A stretch of 34,366 nucleotides of DNA from Streptosporangiales bacterium. Its GTDB lineage: Bacteria > Actinomycetota > Actinomycetes > Streptosporangiales > Streptosporangiaceae. Every line of letters starts with the position of its first letter. Positions within the stretch are counted from its first letter, which is position 1. Shown piece by piece: positions 24,209-32,334 of the stretch. Below the pieces are notes generated by a model. It did not search any database, was not told where the DNA came from, and saw nothing but the letters and a program-made list of their open reading frames with translations. Position numbers and translations under genes: made by a program. The stretch spans positions 1-34,366 of the forward strand of contig WHSL01000039.1 in the NCBI GenBank assembly GCA_009380095.1, read 5' to 3'.

Positions 24209-25324
24209 ATGAGGGTCGTCCTCGCGGGCGGCGGGACGGCAGGTCACATCGAGCCCGCTCTCGCCCTGGCCGACGCCTTGCGGCGTGCCGATCCGGGTGT
24301 CGGCATCACCTGCCTGGGCACGGAGCGCGGCCTCGAGACGAGGCTGGTGCCGATGCGCGGCTACGACCTGGCGCTGGTGCCGGCGGTCCCGCTGCCACGC
24401 GCGCTCACCCCCCGGCTGCTGTCGGTGCCCGGCCGGCTGGCCGGCGCGATCAACACCGCGGCCGGCATACTGGACCGCGTCGGGGCCGACGTGCTCGTGG
24501 GCTTCGGCGGATACGTGGCCACCCCCGGCTACCTCGCGGCCCGTCGCCGCAGCGTGCCGATCGTGGTGCACGAGGCGAACCCGCGCCCCGGCCTGGCCAA
24601 CCGGCTCGGCTCCCGGCTGACCACGCACGTGTTCACCGGGCACCCGGAGACGCAGCTGCCGCACGCGGAGTATCTCGGCATACCGCTCCGCGGCGACATC
24701 AGTCACCTCGACCGGCTCGCCTTGGGCGACAAGGCGCGCGCGCACTTCGGGCTCCGCAACGACCTGCCCACGCTGCTGGTGTTCGGCGGTTCCCAGGGCG
24801 CCCGCTCGCTGAACCGTGCGGCGCTCGCCGCCGGCATGGCGCTGCGCGAGGCGGGCGTGCAGGTGCTGCACGTGGTCGGGCCGAAGAACGCGCAGGAGCC
24901 GGAGGACCTGACGGCGGCCGGCGTGCCGTACGTCTGCGTGCCGTACGTGGACCGCATGGACCTCGCGTACGCGGCCGCCGACTTCGCGCTCTGCCGCGCC
25001 GGCGCGCTGACCTGCGCCGAGCTCACCGCCGTGGGGCTGCCCGCGGCGTACGTGCCGCTGCCCATCGGCAACGGCGAGCAGCGGCTCAACGCCGAGCCGA
25101 TCGCGGCCGCCGGCGGCGGCATGGTGGTGGACGACGCGCAGCTCACCCCGGAGTGGATCCGCGACCACGTGGTCCCGGTGCTGCGCAACCCCGACGCGGT
25201 CGCCGCGATGTCCGAGGCGGCGGCGCGGATGGGGCGCCGCGACGCCGACACCGAGCTGGCCAGGAGGGTCATGGCGATCGTGGCGGGATACGCGGCGGGC
25301 CCCGGTCCGGAGGCGGGCCGGTGA
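24209..25324 (+). CDS. murG: UDP-GlcNAc:lipid I GlcNAc transferase MurG
   Basis: A 371-residue GT28 glycosyltransferase at the inner membrane face that adds GlcNAc to lipid I, giving lipid II. The N-terminal loop is [44 protein letters not shown] and [20 protein letters not shown] with [14 protein letters not shown] are the donor and acceptor site blocks. ATG 24209 follows GAGGAGG (24194-24200). The frame is open far upstream across ftsW, but that part is shadow. The stop overlaps a 33-codon frame by 4 bases. Confidence 0.95.
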   Translation: MRVVLAGGGTAGHIEPALALADALRRADPGVGITCLGTERGLETRLVPMRGYDLALVPAVPLPRALTPRLLSVPGRLAGAINTAAGILDRVGADVLVGFGGYVATPGYLAARRRSVPIVVHEANPRPGLANRLGSRLTTHVFTGHPETQLPHAEYLGIPLRGDISHLDRLALGDKARAHFGLRNDLPTLLVFGGSQGARSLNRAALAAGMALREAGVQVLHVVGPKNAQEPEDLTAAGVPYVCVPYVDRMDLAYAAADFALCRAGALTCAELTAVGLPAAYVPLPIGNGEQRLNAEPIAAAGGGMVVDDAQLTPEWIRDHVVPVLRNPDAVAAMSEAAARMGRRDADTELARRVMAIVAGYAAGPGPEAGR

Positions 25325-25422
25325 GTTCGGGAGAGAACCGGACGGAGCGCGCGGAGTGGACGCCGCCCACCGCTCCACGCGCGGCGGCCGCGGAGCGCGT
25401 GAGGCAGGTGAACGACCAGTGA
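25321..25422 (+). CDS. Possible 33-residue protein between murG and murC
   Basis: GTG 25321 overlaps the murG stop (GTGA) and has GGAGG (25309-25313) seven bases upstream. The frame ends at TGA 25422, which overlaps the murC GTG by the same 4-base arrangement. The product is hydrophilic, charged and has no membrane segment; it begins with [19 protein letters not shown] after the start residue. Third positions are G or C in 29 of 33 codons, against 24 and 22 for first and second positions, which fits coding. It resembles no family I know. It may be a small protein or only a coupling frame that delivers ribosomes to murC. Confidence 0.45.
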   Translation: MSSGENRTERAEWTPPTAPRAAAAERVRQVNDQ

Positions 25423-26825
25423 GTCTGGTCAAGCCCGTGTCGCTGGTCCCGCTCGCGGGGATGGGGCGGGTCCACTTCATCGGCATCGGGGGCGCCGGCA
25501 TGTCCGGCATCGCCCGCGTCTTCCTGGCCCGCGGCGTGGCCGTCTCCGGCAGCGACGCCAAGGACTCCGCGATCCTCGCCGGTCTCCGCGAGCTCGGTGC
25601 GGACGTGCATGCCGGGCACGACGCCGCGCACGTCGAGGGCGCCGACACCGTGGTGGTCTCCACGGCCGTCCGGGAGAGCAACCCCGAGCTGGCCCGCGCC
25701 CGCGAGCTGGGGCTGCGGGTGCTGCCCCGCGCGGCCGCGCTCGGCTCGCTGATGCTGGACCGGCGCGGCGTGGCCGTGGCCGGCACGCACGGCAAGACCA
25801 CCACCAGCTCGATGCTCACCGTGGTGCTGCAGCGGGCCGGGGCCGGCCCCGGGTACGTGATCGGCGGGCGGCTGATGTCCACCGGCCTGGGCGCGGAGGA
25901 CGGCACCGGCGAGGTGCTCGTCGCCGAGGCCGACGAGAGCGACGGCTCGTTCCTGATGCTTCCGGCGGAGGTGGCGGTGGTCACCAACGTGGAGGCCGAC
26001 CACCTCGACAACTACGCCGGCCTGGACGAGATCCACGAGAGCTTCGCGCGCTTCGCCGCCGCCGCGCCGCTCGTCGTGGCCTGCGCGGACGACGCCGGCG
26101 CCATGCGCGCGAGCCGGGCCGCGCGGGACGCCGGGCGGCGCGTGGTCACGTACGGCACGACGGCCGGCGCGGACTACCGGATCGGTACCATCACCCCGCA
26201 GGGCTTCGGCTCCAGCTTCGCGCTCACCGGTCCCGGCGGGGTGGACCTCGGCGTCTTCCGGCTCGCCGTACCGGGCGCGCACAACGTGATGAACGCGGCG
26301 GCCGCCATAGCCACCGCCGCGGAGCTCGGGCACGATCCGGCCGCCCTCCGCGACGGCCTCGCCGACTTCACCGGCGCCGCCCGCCGGTTCGAGCCCAGGG
26401 GCGAGGCACGCGGCGTGCGGGTCTACGACAGCTACGCGCATCACCCCACCGAGCTGGCCGCCGACCTGAGGGCGGCACGTGACTTCGCCGGCGACGGCCG
26501 GGTCGTCGCGGTGTTCCAGCCGCACCTGTTCAGCCGGACGCGCGTCTTCGCGGCGGAGTTCGGCGCGGCGCTGGGGCTCGCCGACGAGGTGGTCGTGATG
26601 GGCATCTATCCGGCCCGCGAGGACCCGGAGCCCGGCGTGACCGGGGAACTGGTGTCCCGCGCCGTGCCGCACGGGCACGTCATGTACGAGCCCACCTGGG
26701 AGAAGGTGGCGGGGCACGTGTCGCGGCTGGCCCGGCCCGGCGACGTCGTGCTGACCATGGGGGCGGGCGACGTCACCGACATGGGGCCTGAGATCGTGGC
26801 GGCGCTGGTGACCTCTGGGGGGTAG
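25419..26825 (+). CDS. murC: UDP-MurNAc:L-alanine ligase MurC
   Basis: A 468-residue cytoplasmic ligase that adds the first residue, L-alanine, to UDP-MurNAc. VHFIGIGGAGMSGIARVFL is the nucleotide-sugar loop, VAGTHGKTTTSSML the ATP loop, EADESDGSFLMLP and NVEADHLDNY follow, and the C-terminal domain has YDSYAHHPTELAADL and FQPHLFSRTR. GTG 25419 is chosen because AGGTG lies about 8 bases upstream and it overlaps the stop of the preceding small frame. An in-frame GTG at 25356 would only add repetitive Arg/Gly residues. The ftsQ start follows two bases after its TAG stop. Confidence 0.95.
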   Translation: MSLVKPVSLVPLAGMGRVHFIGIGGAGMSGIARVFLARGVAVSGSDAKDSAILAGLRELGADVHAGHDAAHVEGADTVVVSTAVRESNPELARARELGLRVLPRAAALGSLMLDRRGVAVAGTHGKTTTSSMLTVVLQRAGAGPGYVIGGRLMSTGLGAEDGTGEVLVAEADESDGSFLMLPAEVAVVTNVEADHLDNYAGLDEIHESFARFAAAAPLVVACADDAGAMRASRAARDAGRRVVTYGTTAGADYRIGTITPQGFGSSFALTGPGGVDLGVFRLAVPGAHNVMNAAAAIATAAELGHDPAALRDGLADFTGAARRFEPRGEARGVRVYDSYAHHPTELAADLRAARDFAGDGRVVAVFQPHLFSRTRVFAAEFGAALGLADEVVVMGIYPAREDPEPGVTGELVSRAVPHGHVMYEPTWEKVAGHVSRLARPGDVVLTMGAGDVTDMGPEIVAALVTSGG

Positions 26826-26827
26826 AG

Positions 26828-27655
26828 GTGACGGACGGGGACGATGTGTACCGGCTGGGCGAACGGCCGGGCTCCGCGGAGCCCGCGGTACGGACCGTCG
26901 CGCCGGGCGGGTCTGGGGGAGAGCCTGGTGACGCGGAGGCGCCGGCTGGGCGGGGAGCCCGGCCGGGGCCGCGGCCGCGCCGGGACCCGTGGAAGGTCTC
27001 CTTCGCCGTACTGCTGATCCTCGGCCTGCTCGCGGGCGCAACCTGGGTGCTGCTCGGGTCGCGGCTGCTGGTGGTACGGGAGGTCCGGGTGGAGGGGCTC
27101 GGCCGGGTGACCCGCGCCGAGGTGGTGGCGATCGCCGCCGTCCCCATCGGCACCCCGCTGGCCCGCCTGGACACCACGGACATCGCCGCCCGGGTGGAAC
27201 GCGTCCGGCTGGTCGAGTCCACGAAGGCGGTGCGGTCCTGGCCCGCCGCCGTGACCATCCAGGTCACCGAGCGCCGCCCGGTGCTCGCCGTCCCCGCGGG
27301 CCGGCGCTACGACCTGGTCGACAAGGCCGGCGTCACGGTCACCAAGACGCCACGGGCGCCGCGCGGCATGCCGGTGCTCGTCGTCGCCGGCCCCGCCGAG
27401 GGCAACCCGGGCGTGCCGGTGGCGGTACGGGTGAGCCGGGGGCTGCCGCAGACACTGGCGAAGCGTCTGGAGGCCGTACAGATCCGGCCGGGGACCTCGC
27501 ACGTCACGCTGCGGCTGAGCGGCGGCCGTACGGTGGTGTGGGGCGGGGCGGAACGGAGCGCCGCCAAGGCCAAGGTGCTCACCGGGCTGCTGCGGGCCGA
27601 GCCGCGCGCCCGGCACTTCGACGTCAGCGATCCCGCCGTCGCGGTGGTCAAATAG
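26828..27655 (+). CDS. ftsQ: Cell division protein FtsQ
   Basis: A 275-residue bitopic membrane protein. A Gly/Pro/Arg-rich cytoplasmic part (1-56) precedes one membrane helix (about 57-78), a POTRA domain (VVREVRVEGLGRVTRAEVVA onward) and the FtsQ domain with TEPRP-like TERRPVLAV and DLVDKAGVTV. FtsQ recruits FtsL and the synthase to the ring. GTG 26828 begins two bases after murC. The last codons and the stop are part of a 14-bp triplet repeat. The next gene, ftsZ, is 416 bases away and has its own promoter region. Confidence 0.92.
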   Translation: MTDGDDVYRLGERPGSAEPAVRTVAPGGSGGEPGDAEAPAGRGARPGPRPRRDPWKVSFAVLLILGLLAGATWVLLGSRLLVVREVRVEGLGRVTRAEVVAIAAVPIGTPLARLDTTDIAARVERVRLVESTKAVRSWPAAVTIQVTERRPVLAVPAGRRYDLVDKAGVTVTKTPRAPRGMPVLVVAGPAEGNPGVPVAVRVSRGLPQTLAKRLEAVQIRPGTSHVTLRLSGGRTVVWGGAERSAAKAKVLTGLLRAEPRARHFDVSDPAVAVVK

Positions 27656-27684
27656 CGGTGGTCGAATAGCGGTGGTCGAACAGC
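27643..27684 (+). repeat. Three 14-bp direct repeats over the ftsQ stop
   Basis: GGTGGTCAAATAGC (27643-27656), GGTGGTCGAATAGC (27657-27670) and GGTGGTCGAACAGC (27671-27684) follow without gaps. The first contains the ftsQ stop TAG. The period is not a multiple of three, so the extra copies lie outside the gene and probably arose by replication slippage. Confidence 0.85.
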
Positions 27685-28071
27685 GGGCCGCGTACGTCGG
27701 ATTCTTCACGGAAACGCCCGCCCGCACGGCGGTTCCGGCTGTGGTCTTGGGGCGGCCCCGATAAGGTCGACCGGTCGGGTGCGCCTGCGCGGAGTCATCG
27801 CTTCACGGCGCCGGCAGGGCCGGGCCGGCGAGGGCACGCGGGACGAACGGGACGGGCGCGACACGCCGATCCCGTCGATGCCGGGTTAGTTGACCCTGGG
27901 GGAGACGCGACCCTACTGTCCGTATCAATCGTCAGGTTGACATAACTCTAAATGTGAACTTGAGGGTGAGCAACACCTGACAGCACCCGGCAGTACCGCT
28001 GCGGCGCCCCACCGGACACCGCGGGGGCACGGAGCACAATCGGCACCAAGCGAGCGGAAAGGCCCCTCGTC
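27656..28071. other. ftsQ-ftsZ intergenic region with ftsZ promoters
   Basis: This 416-base interval has no gene. After the 14-bp repeats it is GC-rich to about 27880, then holds a promoter-like pair (27890-27919) and a locally AT-rich stretch (27921-27965) with TTGACA at 27937-27942 and an imperfect dyad around CTCTAAATGTGAACTTGAGG. A separate ftsZ promoter region is usual in actinomycetes. Confidence 0.65.
27890..27919 (+). promoter_or_regulatory. Probable ftsZ promoter
   Basis: TTGACC (27890-27895) and TACTGT (27914-27919) with an 18-base spacer form a good vegetative-type promoter; transcription would start about 145 bases before ftsZ. TTGACA at 27937-27942 may be part of a second promoter, but no clear -10 goes with it. 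Confidence 0.5.
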
Positions 28072-29532
28072 GTGGCAGCACCGCAGAATTACCTAGCGGT
28101 CATCAAAGTCGTCGGTATCGGCGGCGGCGGCGTCAACGCCGTCAATCGAATGATCGAGGAAGGCCTCAAGGGCGTCGAGTTCATCGCCATCAACACCGAC
28201 GCTCAGGCTCTGCTCATGAGTGACGCCGACGTCAAGCTGGACGTCGGCCGCGAGCTCACCCGTGGCCTGGGGGCGGGCGCCAACCCCGACGTCGGCCGGA
28301 AGGCCGCGGAGGATCACCGCGAGGAGATCGAAGAGGTCCTCAAGGGGGCCGACATGGTCTTCGTCACCGCCGGTGAGGGCGGTGGCACCGGCACCGGCGG
28401 GGCTCCCGTCGTGGCCAACATCGCGCGTTCGCTCGGCGCCCTCACCATCGGCGTCGTCACCCGTCCGTTCGGCTTCGAGGGCAAGCGGCGTGCGACGCAG
28501 GCCGAGGTGGGCATCGAGACGCTGCGCGACGAGGTCGACACGCTGATCGTGATCCCGAACGATCGGCTGCTGTCCATCTCCGACCGCCAGGTCAGCGTGC
28601 TCGACGCGTTCAAGGCGGCCGACCAGGTGCTGCTCTCCGGTGTTCAGGGCATCACCGACCTGATCACCACGCCCGGGCTGATCAACCTCGACTTCGCGGA
28701 CGTCAAGTCCGTGATGTCCGGGGCCGGGTCGGCGCTCATGGGCATCGGCTCGGCGCGTGGCGACGACCGCGCCGTGGCCGCGGCCGAGATGGCCATCTCC
28801 AGCCCACTACTCGAGGCCAGCATCGACGGCGCCCACGGCGTGCTGCTGTCCATCCAGGGCGGCTCCGACCTCGGGCTGTTCGAGATCAACGAGGCCGCAC
28901 AGCTGGTCTCCAACTCCGCCGCGCCCGATGCCAACATCATCTTCGGCGCGGTCATCGACGACGCCCTCGGCGACGAGGTGCGGGTCACGGTGATCGCGGC
29001 CGGCTTCGACGAGTCCCGGGGGGCCCGTGCCCCACAGCAGCAGGCGGTGACCGGAGGTACGGGCAGCGGCACCGCCACGGCTGGTAGCCCGCAGGCCAAC
29101 CCGATCCCGACGCGGCCCGCACCGCCCGTGACCCCTCCGCCCGCTCCCGAGCCCGTACGGGCCGAGGCTCCCGCCCCGGCTCCCGCCCCCGTCGAGCCGC
29201 CGGCCGAGGTGCCCGCGCCGGCACCGGAGCCCGCCGCCGACACCGCACCGGCCCCCGAGCCGGCGCCCGCGCCGCCGCGGCCCGCCGAGCCGGAGCCCGA
29301 GCCGGCTCCGCGCGCGGAGCGTATCGTCGAGTCGGTCGAGCCTGACGGCGAGCCTGAGCCGGCGCCGATCCGTCCGGTGGAGGAGCCGGCGGCGCGTAGC
29401 GGCCGTCCGTCCGACGGGGTGAGTTCCAGCGGGCGCTTCTCCGGCGCTCCGCGTACCGGCGACTCGGCGGCCCGTCGTCGGGTTGTCTTCGAAGACGACG
29501 ATGATCTGGACGTGCCCGACTTCCTCAAGTAG
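28072..29532 (+). CDS. ftsZ: Cell division GTPase FtsZ with long C-terminal linker
   Basis: A 486-residue tubulin-like GTPase that forms the division ring and, in filamentous actinomycetes, sporulation ladders. The GTP loop GGGTGTG is at 103-109 and the T7 loop NLDFAD at 205-210. The globular part ends near residue 315. A Pro/Ala/Glu-rich linker of about 150 residues follows, much longer than the roughly 50-80 usual in actinomycetes, and the tail ends in [12 protein letters not shown], the usual partner-binding peptide. The GTG start ([12 protein letters not shown]) matches the family, with GGAAAGG (28056-28062) as ribosome site. A strong terminator lies 30 bases after the stop. Confidence 0.97.
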   Translation: MAAPQNYLAVIKVVGIGGGGVNAVNRMIEEGLKGVEFIAINTDAQALLMSDADVKLDVGRELTRGLGAGANPDVGRKAAEDHREEIEEVLKGADMVFVTAGEGGGTGTGGAPVVANIARSLGALTIGVVTRPFGFEGKRRATQAEVGIETLRDEVDTLIVIPNDRLLSISDRQVSVLDAFKAADQVLLSGVQGITDLITTPGLINLDFADVKSVMSGAGSALMGIGSARGDDRAVAAAEMAISSPLLEASIDGAHGVLLSIQGGSDLGLFEINEAAQLVSNSAAPDANIIFGAVIDDALGDEVRVTVIAAGFDESRGARAPQQQAVTGGTGSGTATAGSPQANPIPTRPAPPVTPPPAPEPVRAEAPAPAPAPVEPPAEVPAPAPEPAADTAPAPEPAPAPPRPAEPEPEPAPRAERIVESVEPDGEPEPAPIRPVEEPAARSGRPSDGVSSSGRFSGAPRTGDSAARRRVVFEDDDDLDVPDFLK

Positions 29533-29855
29533 GTCCGGGTCGCGGTTCGCCCGACATGTGCGCCGCGAGGCGGGGTGTGGACACCCCGCCTCGCGGCTTT
29601 TGTTGCCGCGGGGGTCCCGGATATGGCTGTTGAGGCGTGGCTTTGGGGTCCCGGACCTGATCGTGGCGGCGACTTCGGCAGTCCGTCGAGCTGGGAATGC
29701 CGTGGGAGCGGTCGACTCTGGGGGTGATAGGCCTCGAGTGGAGTGGGCCTCCGTTGTGTGAGCGGGTCCACGCACCACCTCGCGGCGTACGCGCCGACGG
29801 CTGGGAGACCGGGTGGGGATACTCTGCGGGGGTCGTGGAGCGTGAGGAGGTCAGG
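29533..29855. other. ftsZ-pgeF intergenic region
   Basis: The terminator fills the first part. Two copies of GGGTCCCGGA occur in the middle. Near the end TACTCT (29820-29825) resembles a -10 element about 20 bases before the pgeF ribosome site, without an obvious -35. No gene is supported; an open frame that runs into pgeF from 29697 lacks a ribosome site. Confidence 0.5.
29562..29602 (+). terminator. Strong intrinsic terminator after ftsZ
   Basis: A perfect 17-bp inverted repeat (29562-29578 and 29581-29597; GCCGCGAGGCGGGGTGT and its complement) is followed directly by TTTTG. It starts 30 bases past the ftsZ stop and should end most transcription from the dcw cluster before pgeF. Confidence 0.88.
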
Positions 29856-30575
29856 GTGCGGACGGAGCTGGCGGGCCGGGTCGGCGTGGCGTTCACCGAT
29901 CGGCACGGCGGGGTGAGTGCGGCGCCGTACGACACGCTGAACCTGGGTGGGGGCGTGGGTGATGATCCCGCCGCGGTGGCGGAGAATCGCCGTCGCGCCG
30001 CGCTGGCGATCGGTGCCGATCCGGGGCGTGTGGTCTTCATGCGTCAGGTGCACAGCAGCCGGGTCGCCTACGTACGGGACCCGGCCGAGTCCTGGCAGGA
30101 GGTCGACGCGGTCGTCACCGACGTTCCCGGGCTGGCGCTCGCCGCGCTGGCCGCGGATTGCGCCCCGGTGCTGCTGGCCGATCCGGAGGCGGGTCTCGTC
30201 GGGGCGGCGCATTCCGGGAGGAACGGCACGCTCGGGGGTGTGGTCCCCGCGCTCGTGGAGGCGATGGTGGAGCGCGGTGGGCGCTCCGGGCGGATGACCG
30301 CGCTCATCGGCCCTGCGATCTGCGGTGCCTGCTACGAGGTGCCTGAGGAGATGCAGAGGGCTGCGCTCGCCGTATTGCCTGAGACGAAGGCGGTGACGCG
30401 AGAGGGGACTCCGGCGCTGGACCTGCGGGCCGGCGTCGTGGCGCAGCTCGCCGCCGCCGGTGTCCGTGACGTACGGCGTGACCCGCGTTGTACGCGTGAG
30501 GATGAGGCTCTGTTCTCCCATCGGCGTGATGGGCGTTCCGGGCGCCTGGCCGGTTATGTCTGGCTGGCGTCATGA
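29856..30575 (+). CDS. pgeF: Peptidoglycan editing factor PgeF (YfiH/YlmD, multicopper-oxidase-like laccase domain)
   Basis: A 239-residue protein of the DUF152/YfiH family. E. coli YfiH removes L-Ser misinserted at the L-Ala position of the muropeptide precursor; other members were described as purine nucleoside hydrolases. The metal-site residues are H66 (RQVHSS), C102 (ADCAPVLLAD) and H119 (AAHSGRNG), spaced exactly as in E. coli YfiH. GTG 29856 is chosen because GAGGAGG (29844-29850) lies 5 bases before it; an upstream in-frame start would add 53 unrelated residues. The stop overlaps the yggS start (ATGA). It sits in the ftsZ-divIVA segment, as in most actinobacteria. Confidence 0.9.
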   Translation: MRTELAGRVGVAFTDRHGGVSAAPYDTLNLGGGVGDDPAAVAENRRRAALAIGADPGRVVFMRQVHSSRVAYVRDPAESWQEVDAVVTDVPGLALAALAADCAPVLLADPEAGLVGAAHSGRNGTLGGVVPALVEAMVERGGRSGRMTALIGPAICGACYEVPEEMQRAALAVLPETKAVTREGTPALDLRAGVVAQLAAAGVRDVRRDPRCTREDEALFSHRRDGRSGRLAGYVWLAS

Positions 30576-31288
30576 GCGATTCCCGGGACGACGAGATCGC
30601 TGCCGGGCTGGCGCGGGTGCGTGCGCGGGTGGCCGCCGCCTGTGTTGCCGCGGGGCGTTCGGAGGCGGACGTACGGATCATTGGGGTTACCAAGAACCAC
30701 CCTGCGTCCGACGTACGGTGCTTGGCGGCTTTGGGCGTCACCGACGTCGGGGAGAACCGTGCGCAGGAGGCCGAGGCCAAGGCGCTTGAGGTGGACGACC
30801 CCAAGGTCACCTGGCACTTCGTCGGGGCATTGCAGACCAACAAGGCGCGTTCGGTGGTGCGTTTCGCGGATGTCGTGCACTCCGTGGACCGGCGCAAGCT
30901 GGTGGCGGCGCTGGGGCGTGAGGCCGTCCGGGCGGATCGTGAGATCACCGCGTTGATCCAGGTCAACCTGGCGCCTGGGACGCCGGGGGTGATCGGGGAG
31001 CGCAGTGGGGCCGTGCCGGGGGAGGTGCCCGGGTTGGCTGCTGCGGTGGCGGAGACCGCGGGGTTGCGGCTGGGTGGTGTGATGGCCGTTGCGCCGTTGG
31101 GTGAGGAAGCGGGGGCGGCTTTCGAGCGGCTGGCGAGTACGGCCGAACGCCTGCGCGTGGAGCATCCGGACGCCACCATGGTGTCCGCGGGCATGAGCGG
31201 AGACCTCGAGGCGGCCGTCGCGCACGGCGCGACACACCTCCGCATTGGTACGGCGTTGCTCGGCGATCGCGGGCCGATCGTCAGGTAA
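30572..31288 (+). CDS. Pyridoxal-phosphate homeostasis protein (YggS/YlmE/PROSC family)
   Basis: A 238-residue PLP-binding protein with an alanine-racemase-like barrel but no known catalysis; it keeps free PLP and amino acid pools in balance. K41 in GVTKNHPASDV is the expected Schiff-base lysine. DVGENRAQEAEAK, WHFVGALQTNKAR and MSGDLEAAVAHGATHLRIGTA (split as MSGDLEAAVAHG and ATHLRIGTALLG) are family blocks, the latter binding phosphate. ATG 30572 overlaps pgeF by 4 bases, so the two are coupled. A 127-base leader with several small hairpins separates it from sepF. Confidence 0.92.
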   Translation: MSDSRDDEIAAGLARVRARVAAACVAAGRSEADVRIIGVTKNHPASDVRCLAALGVTDVGENRAQEAEAKALEVDDPKVTWHFVGALQTNKARSVVRFADVVHSVDRRKLVAALGREAVRADREITALIQVNLAPGTPGVIGERSGAVPGEVPGLAAAVAETAGLRLGGVMAVAPLGEEAGAAFERLASTAERLRVEHPDATMVSAGMSGDLEAAVAHGATHLRIGTALLGDRGPIVR

Positions 31289-31328
31289 TGTCCCCGACAT
31301 GGACCTTGGCGTCCATCTGTCGAGATGG
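31288..31328 (+). promoter_or_regulatory. Three overlapping small hairpins in the sepF leader
   Basis: ATGTC/GACAT (31288-31300), ATGGAC/GTCCAT (31299-31316) and CCATCT/AGATGG (31313-31328) are perfect inverted repeats that overlap pairwise, so neighbours cannot form together. They lie between the yggS stop and the sepF ribosome site. The stems are short (5-6 bp) and the role is speculative. Confidence 0.3.
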
Positions 31329-31415
31329 CGTGCGTCCCCGGGGCGATGTCCCCTCGGGGGAGGCCGGGCGGTGTCGGCAGCGGCGTTGATCAGTGCGACT
31401 ACGGAGGACTAAGGA

Positions 31416-31946
31416 ATGGCCGGCGCGATGCGCAAGATGGCGGTCTACCTCGGCCTCGTGGAGGACGACCGCTACGACGACCGCTACGCGGACGAGTTCG
31501 ATGAGTACGACGACTTCGATGAGGACGGGCGGCGTGACTACGCCGCCGCGACCGCGGACCCGGCAGGCGCGGCCGGGCGCGGTGACGCGGCGGGTGACAC
31601 CCTGCACGGAGCGCTGCAGGTGACCGAGCGCCGGGCGACCACGGGCACCGCCCCGGCGACCGCCGACCTCGCGCGGATCACTACGCTGCATCCCCGTACC
31701 TACAACGAGGCACGAACCATCGGGGAGCACTTCCGCGAGGGGATTCCGGTGATCATGAATCTGACCGAGATGGTCGACAGCGACGCCAAGCGTCTGGTCG
31801 ACTTCGCGGCAGGTCTCATCTTTGGCCTACATGGCAGCATCGAACGTGTTACCAACAAGGTATTCCTGTTGTCCCCTGCCAACGTCGAGGTGACCGCTGA
31901 AGACAAAGCACGCATCGCAGAGCGAGGGTTCTTCAACCAGAGCTGA
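31416..31946 (+). CDS. sepF: FtsZ membrane anchor SepF
   Basis: A 176-residue protein that tethers FtsZ to the membrane and bundles filaments; in actinobacteria, which lack FtsA, it is the main anchor. The N-terminus [14 protein letters not shown] can form the membrane-binding amphipathic helix. A very acidic linker (Asp/Glu/Tyr-rich, about 15-50) and a low-complexity stretch follow, then the SepF core ([53 protein letters not shown]). GGAGG (31403-31407) precedes the ATG by 8 bases. It would bind the [10 protein letters not shown] tail of the FtsZ encoded upstream. Confidence 0.95.
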   Translation: MAGAMRKMAVYLGLVEDDRYDDRYADEFDEYDDFDEDGRRDYAAATADPAGAAGRGDAAGDTLHGALQVTERRATTGTAPATADLARITTLHPRTYNEARTIGEHFREGIPVIMNLTEMVDSDAKRLVDFAAGLIFGLHGSIERVTNKVFLLSPANVEVTAEDKARIAERGFFNQS

Positions 31947-31997
31947 CACGTCGCCGGCGCCGGCGCAGACGAGCTATCCCCGAGGTGAGACGAGGCA

Positions 31998-32276
31998 GTG
32001 AGTACGATCCGCGAGATCCTCGTCGTGCTGCTCTATCTCTATCTGCTCCTGCTCGTGGCCCGGCTGATCTTCGAGACCCTCCAGTCGTTCGCGCGTTCCT
32101 GGCGTCCGACGGGGCTGGTCTTGGTCATCGCCGAGACGACGTACACGCTTACCGACCCTCCACTGAAGTTCCTGCGCCGCTTCATCCCACCGCTACGGCT
32201 GGGTAACGTGGCCTTGGACCTCAGCTTTACGGTCCTGTTCATTGTGGTCTTGGTCATGATCGAAGTCGTCGGCTGA
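31998..32276 (+). CDS. YggT family membrane protein (YlmG)
   Basis: A 92-residue protein with two hydrophobic segments (about 6-27 and 68-91) separated by a polar loop with the family pattern TDPPLKFLRRFIPPLRLG. YggT/YlmG proteins occur between sepF and divIVA in many Gram-positive bacteria and are linked to division or membrane organisation, without a defined activity. The GTG start has GAGGTGAG (31982-31989) upstream. A 14-bp palindrome CGCCGGCGCCGGCG (31952-31965) lies in the short gap after sepF. Confidence 0.9.
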   Translation: MSTIREILVVLLYLYLLLLVARLIFETLQSFARSWRPTGLVLVIAETTYTLTDPPLKFLRRFIPPLRLGNVALDLSFTVLFIVVLVMIEVVG

Positions 32277-32334
32277 CGTCGATCAGGTACCGTCCCACGC
32301 GGACAGACTCCAAGCGCGCCAAGGAGAACCAGAC

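Noticed and set aside
29738-29840. GTGGAG and GTGGGG hexamers upstream of pgeF as MraZ boxes
   Set aside because: They lie at 29738, 29813 and 29835 and are not in 10-bp phase, unlike those at mraZ and the aldehyde dehydrogenase.
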